The notes: generated by a model from the sequence alone, not told the origin. 64,000 bases of DNA from Rhodoferax sp. (GCA_019449595.1 JAGRPL010000004.1:1116001-1180000); one strand, 5' to 3'. Numbered from the stretch's first letter, positions 1-8,850 are shown. Numbers and translations are program-made.

Positions 1-1163
1 GCATCCGCGAGTTGCTGGCCATGGTCTCCCGGCTGCACGCCAACCTGATGGACCGCAACCGTCCGCTCTGGGAAACCTATGTCATTGAAGGTCTGCCGGG
101 AGGCCGGTTTGCCACGTACACCAAGATCCACCACGCGCTGGTCGACGGCGTGACCGGCGCCAAGATCACCGCCCGGGGTCTGTGCCAGAACGCCCAGGAA
201 CACAAGCCGCCCCTGTGGGCGCAGCACTTTGACGTGCATCCGGCAGCCCAGCCCGCGGCGACGTCCCCGGGCCTGCTCCAGCAGATCAGCGACATCGCGC
301 GCGCGGGCAAGGACATACTGCCCGGCATTGGCAGCGGCCTGTGGGACATGGTGCGCTCCGCCTATGCAGACGACGCAGCGGCCCTGCCCTTTCAGGCCCC
401 GCCGTCCCCCTTCAATGTAGAGATTTCCGGCTCCCGGCGCTTTGCGGCCCAGTCCTACTCACTGGCGCGGCTCAAGCACATTGGCGAAGCCGCCGGCGCC
501 ACCGTGAACGACGTCACGCTGGCCATTTGCGCCGGCGCCCTGCGCGAGTACCTGCTGGCGCAAGGGCGCTTGCCCCGCAAGCCGCTGGTGGCCATGGTGC
601 CGGTATCCCTGCACGGCGAAACCACCGCCGGTGGCAACCAGGTCTCGCTGCTGCTGGCCAACCTGGCCACGCACATTGCCGACCCGGTCAAGCGGCTCAA
701 ACGCATTGTCGAATCCACCGCGCAGGCCAAGAAGCGCCTGACGGCCATGCCCCGTCTGCAGAAGCTGGCGCATGGCATCACCTCGATCGCCCCACTGGGC
801 GCCGGCATGGTGACCGGCTCGGCCGAGCAACACCCGCTGTTCAACCTGGTCATCTCCAACGTGCCGGGCTCAGCGCAGACGCTGTACCTCAACGGTGCCC
901 GGCTCGACGAGATGTACCCGGTGTCCATACCCACCCACTACCTGGCGCTGAACATCACCATCAGTGGCTACGGGGACCACCTGGGTTTCGGCTACATCGC
1001 CTGCCGGCGATCAGTGCCGGCCCTGCAGCGCATGCTGGACTACACCCGCAATGCCATTGTGGAGCTGGAAACCGCACTGGGCATCGGCGCGCACGCCACG
1101 CCCCCGCGCAAACGCGCAGCGGTCAAACGCAAGCCCCTAAAATCCCGGGTTGCAACCGACTGA
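1..1163 (+). CDS. Wax ester synthase/acyl-CoA:diacylglycerol acyltransferase (WS/DGAT), 3' part
   Basis: This is the C-terminal part of a WS/DGAT family acyltransferase, which joins acyl-CoA to a long-chain alcohol or diacylglycerol to make storage wax esters or triacylglycerol. The frame is open to the left edge (codons from position 3), so the N-terminus lies outside. The catalytic motif HHALVDG is encoded near position 130 and is preceded by the PLW segment. The C-terminal DUF1298 region carries NLVISNVPGS, a variant of the family's NVPGP motif, and ends in a basic Lys/Arg tail. The stop codon lies 3 nt before the chromate transporter genes. The family call is firm. The preferred acceptor cannot be read from sequence. 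Confidence 0.9.
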   Translation, partial: IRELLAMVSRLHANLMDRNRPLWETYVIEGLPGGRFATYTKIHHALVDGVTGAKITARGLCQNAQEHKPPLWAQHFDVHPAAQPAATSPGLLQQISDIARAGKDILPGIGSGLWDMVRSAYADDAAALPFQAPPSPFNVEISGSRRFAAQSYSLARLKHIGEAAGATVNDVTLAICAGALREYLLAQGRLPRKPLVAMVPVSLHGETTAGGNQVSLLLANLATHIADPVKRLKRIVESTAQAKKRLTAMPRLQKLAHGITSIAPLGAGMVTGSAEQHPLFNLVISNVPGSAQTLYLNGARLDEMYPVSIPTHYLALNITISGYGDHLGFGYIACRRSVPALQRMLDYTRNAIVELETALGIGAHATPPRKRAAVKRKPLKSRVATD

Positions 1164-1166
1164 GCT

Positions 1167-1772
1167 ATGACCGCAACCGCAGGCAACCCGCCCCCAACAC
1201 CCCGCCCCCGCTCCAAAACCGACCTGTTTCTGTCGTTTTCCCTGCTCGCCCTGCAGGGCTTTGGCGGAGTGGTGGCCATCGTGCAGCGTGAGCTGGTGGA
1301 GAACAAGAAATGGCTGACCCGCGAGGAGTTCCTGGATGACTGGGCCGTGGCCCAGATCCTGCCCGGACCCAACGTGGTCAACATCTCGCTGATGATTGGA
1401 GACCGCTACTTTGGCGTGCCCGGAGCCCTGGCCGCCTTGGCGGGGATGCTGACCTTTCCGCTGCTCATCGTGCTGGCGCTGGCCATCGTGTTTGGCGGCG
1501 TCGCCGACAACCCGGTCGCCCAGGGGGCCCTGCGCGGCATGGGCGCCGTGTCCGCCGGCATGATTGCCGCCACAGGCCTCAAGCTGATGGCTGCGCTCAG
1601 ACACAACACCATGGGTCTGGTCGTTTGCTGGAGCCTGGCCATCGTGAGTTTTGTGGCCATTGCCCTGTTGCGCTTGCCGCTGGCCGGCGTCCTGTTCGGC
1701 CTGGGGGGACTGGCCTGCCTGTGGGCCTATCGCCAACTGGGGCGGCCGTCTGCTGCAGGAGATGCCGAATGA
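1167..1772 (+). CDS. chrA: Chromate transporter ChrA, short-chain subunit 1
   Basis: Product of 201 aa with one CHR domain, the inner-membrane chromate efflux family. After a proline-rich start it shows the family pattern: LQGFGGVVAIVQREL, then AVAQILPGPNVVNIS, then hydrophobic helices. Single-domain CHR proteins usually work as adjacent pairs of opposite topology, and the next gene is the partner: the stop codon overlaps its ATG in ATGA, so the two are translationally coupled. The gene begins 3 nt after the WS/DGAT stop. Substrate (chromate or sulfate-like anions) is inferred from family only. Confidence 0.9.
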   Translation: MTATAGNPPPTPRPRSKTDLFLSFSLLALQGFGGVVAIVQRELVENKKWLTREEFLDDWAVAQILPGPNVVNISLMIGDRYFGVPGALAALAGMLTFPLLIVLALAIVFGGVADNPVAQGALRGMGAVSAGMIAATGLKLMAALRHNTMGLVVCWSLAIVSFVAIALLRLPLAGVLFGLGGLACLWAYRQLGRPSAAGDAE

Positions 1773-2365
1773 GCGCCCCGTTCTCTGCTGCCGACTGGCT
1801 GGCACTGTTTACGCATTTCCTATCGCTGTCGCTGCTGGCCATTGGTGGCGCCATCACCACGGCGCCGGCCATGCACGGCTACCTCGTCAACGACAAGGCC
1901 TGGCTGACCGACGCCCAATTCACGTCATCCATTGCACTGGCCCAGGCAGCCCCCGGTCCCAACGTGCTCTTCATTGCCCTGCTGGGCTGGAACGTGGGCA
2001 TGAACGCCGGCGGTGGCATGGCGGCAGGCCCGCACGCGTGGGGCATGGCTGCGGCTGGTGTGGGGGTGGCCATGGTCGGCATTCTGCTGCCCAGCACCAC
2101 GCTCACGTTCCTGGCCGCGCGCTGGGGCCACCAGAACCGGGAATTGCGCGCGGTGCGGGCCTTCAAGCAGGGCATGGCGCCCATCATCATTGCCCTGCTC
2201 ATTGCCACCGGATGGATTCTGGCGGCCAGCCTGGGCAGCGCGGCCGAACACTGGCGCGGGTGGCTGCTTGCCGCCGTCATGGCCGTGCTGGTCTGGCGCA
2301 CCCGATTGCACCTGCTGTGGCTGCTGGGTGCGGGCGCGCTGCTGGGCGCCCTGGGCTGGGTGTAG
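1769..2365 (+). CDS. chrA: Chromate transporter ChrA, short-chain subunit 2
   Basis: Product of 198 aa, the second CHR-domain half of a split chromate transporter. The ATG at 1769 overlaps the stop of the first subunit by 4 nt. The frame is open well upstream, but this ATG begins the recognisable CHR start, with IGGAITTAPAMHGYLV and then ALAQAAPGPNVLFIA, matching the PGPN motif of subunit 1. Several hydrophobic helices follow. The gene ends 2 nt before the stop codon of the convergent gene, so there is no room for a separate terminator. Confidence 0.88.
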   Translation: MSAPFSAADWLALFTHFLSLSLLAIGGAITTAPAMHGYLVNDKAWLTDAQFTSSIALAQAAPGPNVLFIALLGWNVGMNAGGGMAAGPHAWGMAAAGVGVAMVGILLPSTTLTFLAARWGHQNRELRAVRAFKQGMAPIIIALLIATGWILAASLGSAAEHWRGWLLAAVMAVLVWRTRLHLLWLLGAGALLGALGWV

Positions 2366-2367
2366 CG

Positions 2368-2751
2368 CTAGGGCATCACGTCGCGCACCTGCACGACAAA
2401 ATATTCGGTTTCACCGAAGCAGGAGGTGGGCAAGCCCTTGTGCTGCTCGTACAGCAAGGTCACGCGTTTGCCCATGGTCTTGTTGATTTGCTCGGCCACG
2501 CCCGCGTCCCGCACCGTGAAGAGGAATTTTTCCGGCGTCGCACCCGGCATGGAAACCATGGACAGCTCCCCTTCCCAGGTCTTGCAGATCCAGCCTTTGT
2601 GCGACATCTTCTGCAAGTAGCCGGCACGCTCACCGCTGGAGTAGCTCCAGCTAAGTGCACCCCAAAGATACAGTGCACCCAGGGCCAGTACCGCGACCAC
2701 CAGGCCGGCGGCATAGCTGGCAACGCTTTTCTTTGCGGATACATCCACCAT
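2368..2751 (-). CDS. Small single-pass membrane protein, function unknown
   Basis: Product of 127 aa. The start at 2751 (MVDVSAKK) was chosen because GAAGG lies about 9 nt upstream; a longer frame would run into rlmB. Residues about 10-30 form one transmembrane helix (SYAAGLVVAVLALGALYLW). The rest looks soluble and probably faces the periplasm, with a KTWEGELSM segment. I recognise it only as a conserved hypothetical next to rlmB in related bacteria. It starts 19 nt after the rlmB stop, so it may share the rlmB transcript. No function can be assigned. Confidence 0.75.
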   Translation of the reverse strand: MVDVSAKKSVASYAAGLVVAVLALGALYLWGALSWSYSSGERAGYLQKMSHKGWICKTWEGELSMVSMPGATPEKFLFTVRDAGVAEQINKTMGKRVTLLYEQHKGLPTSCFGETEYFVVQVRDVMP

Positions 2752-2770
2752 CTTCAGTCCTTCGTCCCGC

Positions 2771-3544
2771 TCAGGAAGCCGTGCGCTGGCGCAAGGCCTC
2801 GTACAGACACACGCCGCTGGCAACTGAAACGTTCAGGCTCTCCACCGCGCCGCGCATGGGAATGCTCACCAGCTGGTCGCAGGTCTTGGCCGTCAGCTGG
2901 CGCATGCCTGCACCCTCAGCGCCGAGCACCAGCGCCACCGGGCCTTTCAGATCCGCCTGGTAGAGCGTGCCAGGCGCGGCATCGCTGGTGCCGATGACCC
3001 AGATGTTGCGCTCCTTGAGTTCGTTCAGGGTGCGCGCCAGGTTGGTCACCATGAAATACGGCACAGTCTCCGCCGCGCCACTGGCCACCTTGGCCACCGT
3101 GGCGTTGATGCCGGCCGCATGGTCCTTGGGGGCAATCACGGCATGGGCGCCGGCGCCGTCCGCCACACGCAGGCAGGCACCCAGGTTATGGGGGTCCGTC
3201 ACACCGTCGAGCACCAGGATCAGGGGTTGCGTGCGCTGCTCCGGCGGCAAATCGGCGTTGGCGGCTTCCAGGTCTTCCAGCAACTCATCCAGCGAATGCA
3301 CCTGCGCGACCGGTTGCACGCGGGCCGCTACGCCCTGGTGCCCGTGGCTGCCGCACATCCTGGACAGGCGCACGCCATCGGATTCCACCAGTTTGACGCC
3401 CGCTTCCGTGGCGCGGTCCAGGAACTGGCGCATGCGCGCATCGCGCCGGGTCGGCTCGAAATAGATTTCAATGATGGATTGGGGCGCCGTCTTGAGGCGC
3501 ACTCCCAGGGCGTGAAAGCCGAAGAGAACTTTGGGTGAAGACAT
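2771..3544 (-). CDS. rlmB: 23S rRNA (guanosine-2'-O-)-methyltransferase RlmB
   Basis: Product of 257 aa. RlmB methylates the 2'-O of G2251 in 23S rRNA using S-adenosylmethionine. It has an N-terminal L30e-like substrate-binding domain (VLFGFHALGVRLK) and a C-terminal SpoU/TrmH knot with all three motifs: NLGACLR, LVLGAEGAGM and IPMRGAVESLNVSVA. The start at 3544 (MSSPKVLFG) fits the family N-terminus; upstream codons in frame look unlike protein. It lies 48 nt after the ABC ATPase gene on the same strand. Confidence 0.93.
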   Translation of the reverse strand: MSSPKVLFGFHALGVRLKTAPQSIIEIYFEPTRRDARMRQFLDRATEAGVKLVESDGVRLSRMCGSHGHQGVAARVQPVAQVHSLDELLEDLEAANADLPPEQRTQPLILVLDGVTDPHNLGACLRVADGAGAHAVIAPKDHAAGINATVAKVASGAAETVPYFMVTNLARTLNELKERNIWVIGTSDAAPGTLYQADLKGPVALVLGAEGAGMRQLTAKTCDQLVSIPMRGAVESLNVSVASGVCLYEALRQRTAS

Positions 3545-3592
3545 GCGGCAATTATCGCGGGTTCGCCGGGGGCGTCCGGAAAACACCGGATG

Positions 3593-4267
3593 TCAGACCT
3601 CCACCACCTGCCCCGCTTCAATGGTGATGCGCCGCTGGCAGCGCTCGGCAATGCCCCGGTCATGCGTCACCAGCACCAGGGTCGTGCCCTGTTCCCGGTT
3701 GAGTTCAAACATCAGTTCCATGATTTTCTCGCCGGTCGCGAAGTCCAGGCTACCCGTGGGCTCGTCAGCCAGCAACACCGCCGGGTGTACCACGAAGGCA
3801 CGGGCCAGCGCCACGCGCTGCTGTTCCCCGCCGCTGAGCACCTTGGGGTACGCCGCCAGCCGCGCCGACAGCCCTACCCGCTGCAGCATGTCCGAGGCGG
3901 CCTTGCGCGCATCCTTGCGCCCGGCCAGCTCCAGCGGCAGCATCACGTTTTCCAGCGCGGTCAGGTTGCCCAGCAGCTGAAAGCTCTGGAACACAAAGCC
4001 TACCTGGCTGGCCCGCAGGCCGGCCCGGGCGTCCTCGTCCATGGCAAACAGGTCGACCCCGGCCAGACGCACGGTACCGCTGGTGGGCGTGTCCAGCCCG
4101 GCAATGATGGACAGCAAAGTGCTTTTGCCGGAGCCGGATGCTCCGACAATGGCCGCGGTCTCCTTCGCTTTTAGCGCAAAATCGATGTCACGCAGAATTT
4201 GCAAGGTGCCGGTGGAGTCACTCACCGATTTGCATACATGCTCAACAGAAATAATTGAATCACTCAT
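3593..4267 (-). CDS. YbbA-like ABC transporter ATP-binding protein
   Basis: Product of 224 aa, an ABC ATPase of the LolD/MacB/YbbA group. It has Walker A (GASGSGKST), a Q-loop (FQSF), the signature LSGGEQQR, Walker B (VLLADEPTGSLD) and an H-loop (VTHD). Divergence from tesA is the arrangement known for ybbA in enterobacteria, where ybbA precedes the permease ybbP. Here rlmB follows and no FtsX-type permease is nearby, so the partner is missing or elsewhere. The start at 4267 has AGAGAG about 7 nt upstream. That ATG overlaps the tesA ATG by 2 nt on the other strand. LolD is the main alternative identity. Confidence 0.85.
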   Translation of the reverse strand: MSDSIISVEHVCKSVSDSTGTLQILRDIDFALKAKETAAIVGASGSGKSTLLSIIAGLDTPTSGTVRLAGVDLFAMDEDARAGLRASQVGFVFQSFQLLGNLTALENVMLPLELAGRKDARKAASDMLQRVGLSARLAAYPKVLSGGEQQRVALARAFVVHPAVLLADEPTGSLDFATGEKIMELMFELNREQGTTLVLVTHDRGIAERCQRRITIEAGQVVEV

Positions 4268-4925
4268 GGGGCTCTCTTTGCTTAGACGACACTGTATCGC
4301 GCTTGGCCTCCTGGCCGGCATGGCGGGGTTTTTCCCGGCCCATGCCGCAGCACCAGTGGGCAAACGCACCCCAACCCTGCTGGTGGTGGGCGATTCCCTG
4401 AGCGCCGAGTATGGCCTGAAGCGGGGTAGCGGCTGGGTGGCCTTGATGGAACAGCAGCTGGCCCGCGACAAAATCCCCGCCAAGGTGGTCAACGCCAGCA
4501 TCAGCGGCGACACCACATCGGGCGGGCGTTCCCGGCTGGCGGCCCTGCTGGCGCAGCACCAGCCCACGCTGGTGATCATTGAACTGGGCGGCAACGACGC
4601 CCTGCGCGGCCTGCCGCTGCAAATGACACAGGACAACCTGCAGGCCATGACCCAGGCAGCCCAGGCGGCAGGCGCCAAGGTGCTGCTGCTGGGCATGGAA
4701 GTGCCACCCAACTACGGGGCCGATTACACGCGGCAGTTTGCCGCCACCTTTGTCAAGGTGGCCAAGGCCAACAAGGCGGCGCTGGTACCGTTTCTGCTCA
4801 AGGGCGTGGCCGACGGCCCCGATGCCGCACGCATGTTCCAGAGCGACCGCATCCACCCCGTGGAAGCGGCGCACCCCCGAATCCTCAACAACGTGTGGCC
4901 CACCGTGAAGAAACTGATTGCATGA
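4266..4925 (+). CDS. tesA: Periplasmic arylesterase / acyl-CoA thioesterase TesA (SGNH hydrolase)
   Basis: Product of 219 aa, a GDSL/SGNH hydrolase acting as lysophospholipase, thioesterase and esterase in the periplasm. A signal peptide runs from MGLSLLRRH through a hydrophobic core to PAHA/A at about residue 28. Catalytic blocks are GDSLSAEYGL (Ser44), GGND, and the Asp/His pair in SDRIHP. The start at 4266 gives a complete signal peptide but has no clear Shine-Dalgarno sequence, and its upstream region lies inside the divergent ABC gene. The 3' end overlaps mnmH by 4 nt (ATGA). Confidence 0.9.
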   Translation: MGLSLLRRHCIALGLLAGMAGFFPAHAAAPVGKRTPTLLVVGDSLSAEYGLKRGSGWVALMEQQLARDKIPAKVVNASISGDTTSGGRSRLAALLAQHQPTLVIIELGGNDALRGLPLQMTQDNLQAMTQAAQAAGAKVLLLGMEVPPNYGADYTRQFAATFVKVAKANKAALVPFLLKGVADGPDAARMFQSDRIHPVEAAHPRILNNVWPTVKKLIA

Positions 4926-5980
4926 GCCTGACTATCCTGAACGCAGCCGAGGCCGTGGCCCGGCTGCACACCTTCGACACCGTCATTGACGCGCGCAGCG
5001 AGGGCGAATACGCCGAAGACCACCTGCCCGGTGCCGAAAACTGGCCGACCCTCAACAACGAAGAACGCAAGATGATCGGCACGCTGTACGTGCAGGTCAA
5101 CCAGTTCGAGGCCAAGAAACGCGGGGCGGCCATTGCCGCGCGCAACATTGCCATGCACATCGAGCGCGAGGTGCTGGACAAACCCAAGGAATGGAAGCCG
5201 CTGGCGTATTGCTGGCGCGGCGGCAAGCGCAGCGGTGCGCTGTCCCTCATCCTGGATCAGATCGGCTTTCGCGTAACGCTGGTGGAAGGCGGTTACAAGG
5301 CTTTCCGGGCTGCCATGCTGCTGGACATGCAGGCCAAGGTTGCAGCATTGAATTTTCGGGTCGTGTGCGGCACCACGGGCTCCGGCAAGACCCGCCTGCT
5401 GCACGCCCTGGCGGCGGCCGGCGCGCAGGTGCTGGACCTGGAGGCACTGGCCAACCACCGCAGTTCGGTACTGGGCGCCATTCCCGGTCAGCCCCAGCCG
5501 ACGCAAAAGCGTTTTGACACCCTGATCTGGGACACCCTGCGCCAGTTTGATCCGGAGCGCCCGGTTTTTGTCGAGAGTGAAAGCAAGAAGGTCGGCAACG
5601 TGGCGGTGCCCACCTCTCTGGTGGAGCGCATGCGCGCCAGCCCCTGCCTGGACCTGACCCTGCCCATAGAGGAGCGGGTGGCCTTGCTGCTGGAAGACTA
5701 CGCATTTTTTGTCAAGGACAGCCAGCACTTCTGCGAGCGCCTGGACGTTCTGGCAACCTTCCGCGGCAAAGCCGTGGTGGAGGCCTGGAAAGCCCAGGTC
5801 CTGCAGGGCCATTTCGAGCCGGTGGTGCAGGACCTGCTGACCCAGCATTACGACCCGGTCTACCTGCAGTCCATGCAGCGCAATTTCAGCCAGTACCCGC
5901 ATGCCCACCCCATCGCTCCGGCCGACCGGTCGACGCAGGCCATGGATCAGCTGGCGCAGCAGCTGCTCAACACGCTTTGA
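4922..5980 (+). CDS. mnmH: tRNA 2-selenouridine synthase MnmH (SelU)
   Basis: Product of 352 aa. MnmH replaces sulfur in tRNA 2-thiouridine-34 with selenium via a geranylated intermediate, using selenophosphate. The N-terminal rhodanese domain holds the active Cys97 in CWRGGKRS, at the same position as in the E. coli enzyme. A second domain has a P-loop (GTTGSGKT, residues about 150-157). The ATG at 4922 overlaps the tesA stop. Activity would need a SelD elsewhere in the genome. The coupling to tesA looks incidental rather than functional. Confidence 0.93.
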   Translation: MSLTILNAAEAVARLHTFDTVIDARSEGEYAEDHLPGAENWPTLNNEERKMIGTLYVQVNQFEAKKRGAAIAARNIAMHIEREVLDKPKEWKPLAYCWRGGKRSGALSLILDQIGFRVTLVEGGYKAFRAAMLLDMQAKVAALNFRVVCGTTGSGKTRLLHALAAAGAQVLDLEALANHRSSVLGAIPGQPQPTQKRFDTLIWDTLRQFDPERPVFVESESKKVGNVAVPTSLVERMRASPCLDLTLPIEERVALLLEDYAFFVKDSQHFCERLDVLATFRGKAVVEAWKAQVLQGHFEPVVQDLLTQHYDPVYLQSMQRNFSQYPHAHPIAPADRSTQAMDQLAQQLLNTL

Positions 5981-6001
5981 TTGGGGAATTGCCCCGCAGG
6001 G

Positions 6002-6190
6002 TCAGGGGGTATCCGGAGCGGGGTTGTCGGGCGCATTCTCCGGCGCTGGTGCAAACGGCTCATCGGAGTGGCCGGCATCACCGTGGCCATGGGCCTTGCG
6101 CTCGTTCTTCTCTTTGAGTTTTTCTTCTTTTTTACGCTTTTTCGCCAGTTCTTTCTGACGTTTCTCGTATCCGTAATTGGGTGTTGCCAA
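6002..6190 (-). CDS. Small highly charged conserved protein
   Basis: Product of 62 aa. The first half is a Lys/Glu-rich stretch (EKRQKELAKKRKKEEKLKE), probably one charged helix; the second half is rich in His, Pro, Ala and Asp and looks disordered. The N-terminus MATPNYGYEKRQKE is familiar from small conserved betaproteobacterial hypothetical proteins. The start is a TTG at 6190 with only a weak upstream purine stretch, the weakest point of this call. It converges with mnmH, 21 nt apart. Function unknown. Confidence 0.65.
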   Translation of the reverse strand: MATPNYGYEKRQKELAKKRKKEEKLKEKNERKAHGHGDAGHSDEPFAPAPENAPDNPAPDTP

Positions 6191-6225
6191 GGTGTGCTTT
6201 CAGTAGTTGCCGACACTGTACCACC

Positions 6226-7053
6226 TCAGGGCGCATCCCCCGGCTCCAGCAGAGGCCACTGGACGGCGCCACGGTAGGCGTGCCAGCTGGCATGCCCCAG
6301 CAAGGGCCCCACAACCAACAGGCCAGCCCCCCAGGGCAGAAGCAGTGCCCCACCCACCAGCAGGGTGATGAGTGCCCCCCACAGCAGCATGACACCGGGG
6401 TTGCTGTAGACCACCTCCAGGCTGGTGATCGCTGCGGTGATGGCATCGACATCCCGGTCCAGAATCAGGGGGATGGACACCACTGCAATGGAGAAGACCA
6501 GGCCGGCAAAGCCACCGCCTACCAAGGCATAGACCGCAATGAATTCCCAGTTGTCCGGATTGAACACCGCCTGCACCACTCCGGTGGTAGAGGGCATGCC
6601 GGTATTGAAGAACACGGCAAACACCACCAGCGATGCCCGGCCCCACAAGAGCTCCAGCACGATGAGCAGCAGCACCAGCATGCCCATGCTGCGCAGGTTG
6701 GCGTCCCAGCACGTCAGGGACACCCCCAGTTCCGGCTGCAGACCCTGCTCGCGCCGGCGACTTACGTCGTACAGCCCCATGGCGAGAAAGGGGCCGACCA
6801 ACAGGCAGCCCGATGCAATCGACATGGCGTACTGGGGACTGGAGCGAAAGACAGCACCGAGCACCAGTGCCATCAGCCAGAACGCGCCGCCATAAAAAGC
6901 ACCGATGCCGGGGTGTGCCACCAGGTCGCGCACACCGGCTGCCAGCCAGCGCAGGACATCGCCCGCATGCAATGGCGCAATGGTTTTGCGCGGTGCGTCC
7001 GTGGGCGGAGGCGTGTAAGGGTGCTCGGCGTGCGCGGGTTGAATTTGACTCAT
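6226..7053 (-). CDS. DUF2189-type multi-pass membrane protein
   Basis: Product of 275 aa with a soluble, proline-rich start (residues 1-30) and about six hydrophobic segments from residue 45 to 260. Overall pattern and features such as DVLRWLAAGVRDL near the start fit the DUF2189 inner-membrane family found in proteobacteria. Function is unknown; no catalytic or transport motif is visible. The ATG at 7053 has a poor Shine-Dalgarno. It is 48 nt downstream of metC and may be cotranscribed with it. Confidence 0.75.
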   Translation of the reverse strand: MSQIQPAHAEHPYTPPPTDAPRKTIAPLHAGDVLRWLAAGVRDLVAHPGIGAFYGGAFWLMALVLGAVFRSSPQYAMSIASGCLLVGPFLAMGLYDVSRRREQGLQPELGVSLTCWDANLRSMGMLVLLLIVLELLWGRASLVVFAVFFNTGMPSTTGVVQAVFNPDNWEFIAVYALVGGGFAGLVFSIAVVSIPLILDRDVDAITAAITSLEVVYSNPGVMLLWGALITLLVGGALLLPWGAGLLVVGPLLGHASWHAYRGAVQWPLLEPGDAP

Positions 7054-7101
7054 ATCAAGAGTCTAGTCACCGCCCTCTGCCCTGCCTACCTAGGAAACAC
7101 C

Positions 7102-8310
7102 CTAACCGCGCAGCACCTGCAAAGCCTGGGCCAGATCCGCCTGCAAGTCTTCCAGAGCTTCCAGTCCAACCGAAAAACGCACCAGCGTGCCCTGTTGGAT
7201 GCAGGCCGGCCAGCCGCTGCGCATGGAAGCCAGGTCGTAGGGAACCACCAGGCTGATGGGGCCGCCCCAGCTATAGCCCAGGCGGAACAGGCGCAGGGCA
7301 TCACAGAACGCGTCCACCTGGCTTTGATCGTACCGGGCACTCAGCACCACGCTGAACAGGCCGGCAGCGCCACCGGGGCCGTTTTCGCACAGGGCTTTCC
7401 AGTGGGTGTGCCCGGGGGAGTCGCTCAGGGCCGGATGCAGCACCTGCACGAACTCCGGCCGGGATTGGCACCACTGCGCCAGGGCACGCGCGGCGACGTC
7501 GTGCGCACGGTAACGCAGCGCCATGCTGGGCAAGGCCCGCAGGACCGCCTCGGCGTCGTTGGCGCCAATACCCAGCCCCAGGCGCATGTGCGTCAGCTTC
7601 AGGCGCAGGTGCAAGCCGGCGTCACGCGTGATGACGCTGCCCATCAGCACATCGCCGCCGCCGCTGGGGTATTTGGTCAGCGCGTGGGCAGAAATGTCCA
7701 CCCCCAGACCGGGTTCCGCATCCGGCAGCAAATCGAACGGCGCAAAGGCCAGCCCGGCTCCCCAGGTGTTGTCCAGCGCTACCAGCACCCCGCGGCGCTT
7801 GCACAGACGCACCAGGGTCGGCACATCGGGAAACTCGAGTGTCACGGAACCGGCCGCTTCTACCCACACCAGACGGGTGCGGCTGGAGAGCTTAGCCTCC
7901 AGGTCCTGCGGGTCCAGCGGGTCGTAGTACTGGTGCGTGATGCCCCAGCCCCGCAGCTCCCCTTCGGCCAGCGCCTTGCTGGGCCCATAGGCGTTGTCGG
8001 GGATCAGGACTTCGTCGCCCGACTTGAGCAGCGACAGCGCCACCAGGGCCAGAGCGGCCAGGCCACTGGGCACCAGCACGCACTGGGCGCCACCCTCCAG
8101 CGTGCACAGGCGCTCTTCCAGGGCGTAGGTGGTGGGGGTGCCGTGCAGGCCGTAGGTGTAGGCGGTCTTGTCTTTCCACTCGCGGCTGCGCATGGCTGCC
8201 ACCGACGGAAAGAACACCGTGGACGCCTTGAAAACGCCGGGCTGCGGTGCTTCAAACCCCGCCGGCGGGGTGTAAGCGTGGTGAATCAGCTCGGTCGTGC
8301 GATGCGCCAT
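7102..8310 (-). CDS. metC: Cystathionine beta-lyase MetC (PLP enzyme)
   Basis: Product of 402 aa, a Cys/Met-metabolism PLP-dependent enzyme. MetC splits cystathionine to homocysteine, pyruvate and ammonia in methionine synthesis. The PLP lysine lies in SAHALTKYPSGGGDVLMG, the aspartate pairing with the PLP ring nitrogen in LVALDNTWGAG, and the N-terminal Tyr/Arg region in TAYTYGLHGTPT. The glycine-rich run after the lysine favours the beta-lyase subgroup over cystathionine gamma-synthase. It follows the phosphoribosyltransferase gene by 15 nt. Confidence 0.9.
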   Translation of the reverse strand: MAHRTTELIHHAYTPPAGFEAPQPGVFKASTVFFPSVAAMRSREWKDKTAYTYGLHGTPTTYALEERLCTLEGGAQCVLVPSGLAALALVALSLLKSGDEVLIPDNAYGPSKALAEGELRGWGITHQYYDPLDPQDLEAKLSSRTRLVWVEAAGSVTLEFPDVPTLVRLCKRRGVLVALDNTWGAGLAFAPFDLLPDAEPGLGVDISAHALTKYPSGGGDVLMGSVITRDAGLHLRLKLTHMRLGLGIGANDAEAVLRALPSMALRYRAHDVAARALAQWCQSRPEFVQVLHPALSDSPGHTHWKALCENGPGGAAGLFSVVLSARYDQSQVDAFCDALRLFRLGYSWGGPISLVVPYDLASMRSGWPACIQQGTLVRFSVGLEALEDLQADLAQALQVLRG

Positions 8311-8325
8311 GGCAAACAGAACGTG

Positions 8326-8850
8326 TCAAACGCTCCACTTCTGGATCAGCTGTTGCGGGCGCAGAGCGTCGTAACTCTCGAACGGCTGGTGGATCCAGGG
8401 GTTGGTGGGCAGGAACTCCACCGAATAGTCGGGCGTGAATGTGGACAGCGCCTTGGTCCAGATGACGGCGCTGCGCAACTCGCTGATGGGGGCGTAGTTG
8501 TTCTTGAGCATGGTCATCACTGCGTGCAGCGTGTGGCCGGAGTCGGCCAGGTCGTCCACCAGCAGAACCTTGCCGGCGATCTCGCCCTTGGGCGTGGTGA
8601 TGTAGCGTGCCAGGTCGAGGTTGCCCTGCACCGTGCCCGCATCGGAGCGGTAGGAGCTGGTGGACATGATGGCCAGTGGTTTGTCGAACACGCGCGACAG
8701 GATGTCACCAGGCCGCATGCCACCGCGTGCCAGGCACAGGATGGTGTCGAACTCCCAGTTGGACTGGTGAATCTTGATCGCCAGTTTTTCAATCAGGTTG
8801 TGGTACTCGTCGTAGCTCACATACAGGTGTTTTCCGTCTTCTGTCAGCAT
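8326..8850 (-). CDS. Purine phosphoribosyltransferase (Gpt/Hpt-like)
   Basis: Product of 174 aa, a type I phosphoribosyltransferase. The PRPP-binding signature is VLLVDDLADSGHTL in mid-protein, preceded by CLARGGMRPGDIL (PPi loop) and the flexible-loop region STSSYRSDAG. Position next to purA suggests purine salvage, for example converting hypoxanthine, xanthine or guanine to the nucleotide. Which base it prefers cannot be read. It lies 79 nt downstream of purA with a palindromic repeat between them. Confidence 0.85.
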   Translation of the reverse strand: MLTEDGKHLYVSYDEYHNLIEKLAIKIHQSNWEFDTILCLARGGMRPGDILSRVFDKPLAIMSTSSYRSDAGTVQGNLDLARYITTPKGEIAGKVLLVDDLADSGHTLHAVMTMLKNNYAPISELRSAVIWTKALSTFTPDYSVEFLPTNPWIHQPFESYDALRPQQLIQKWSV

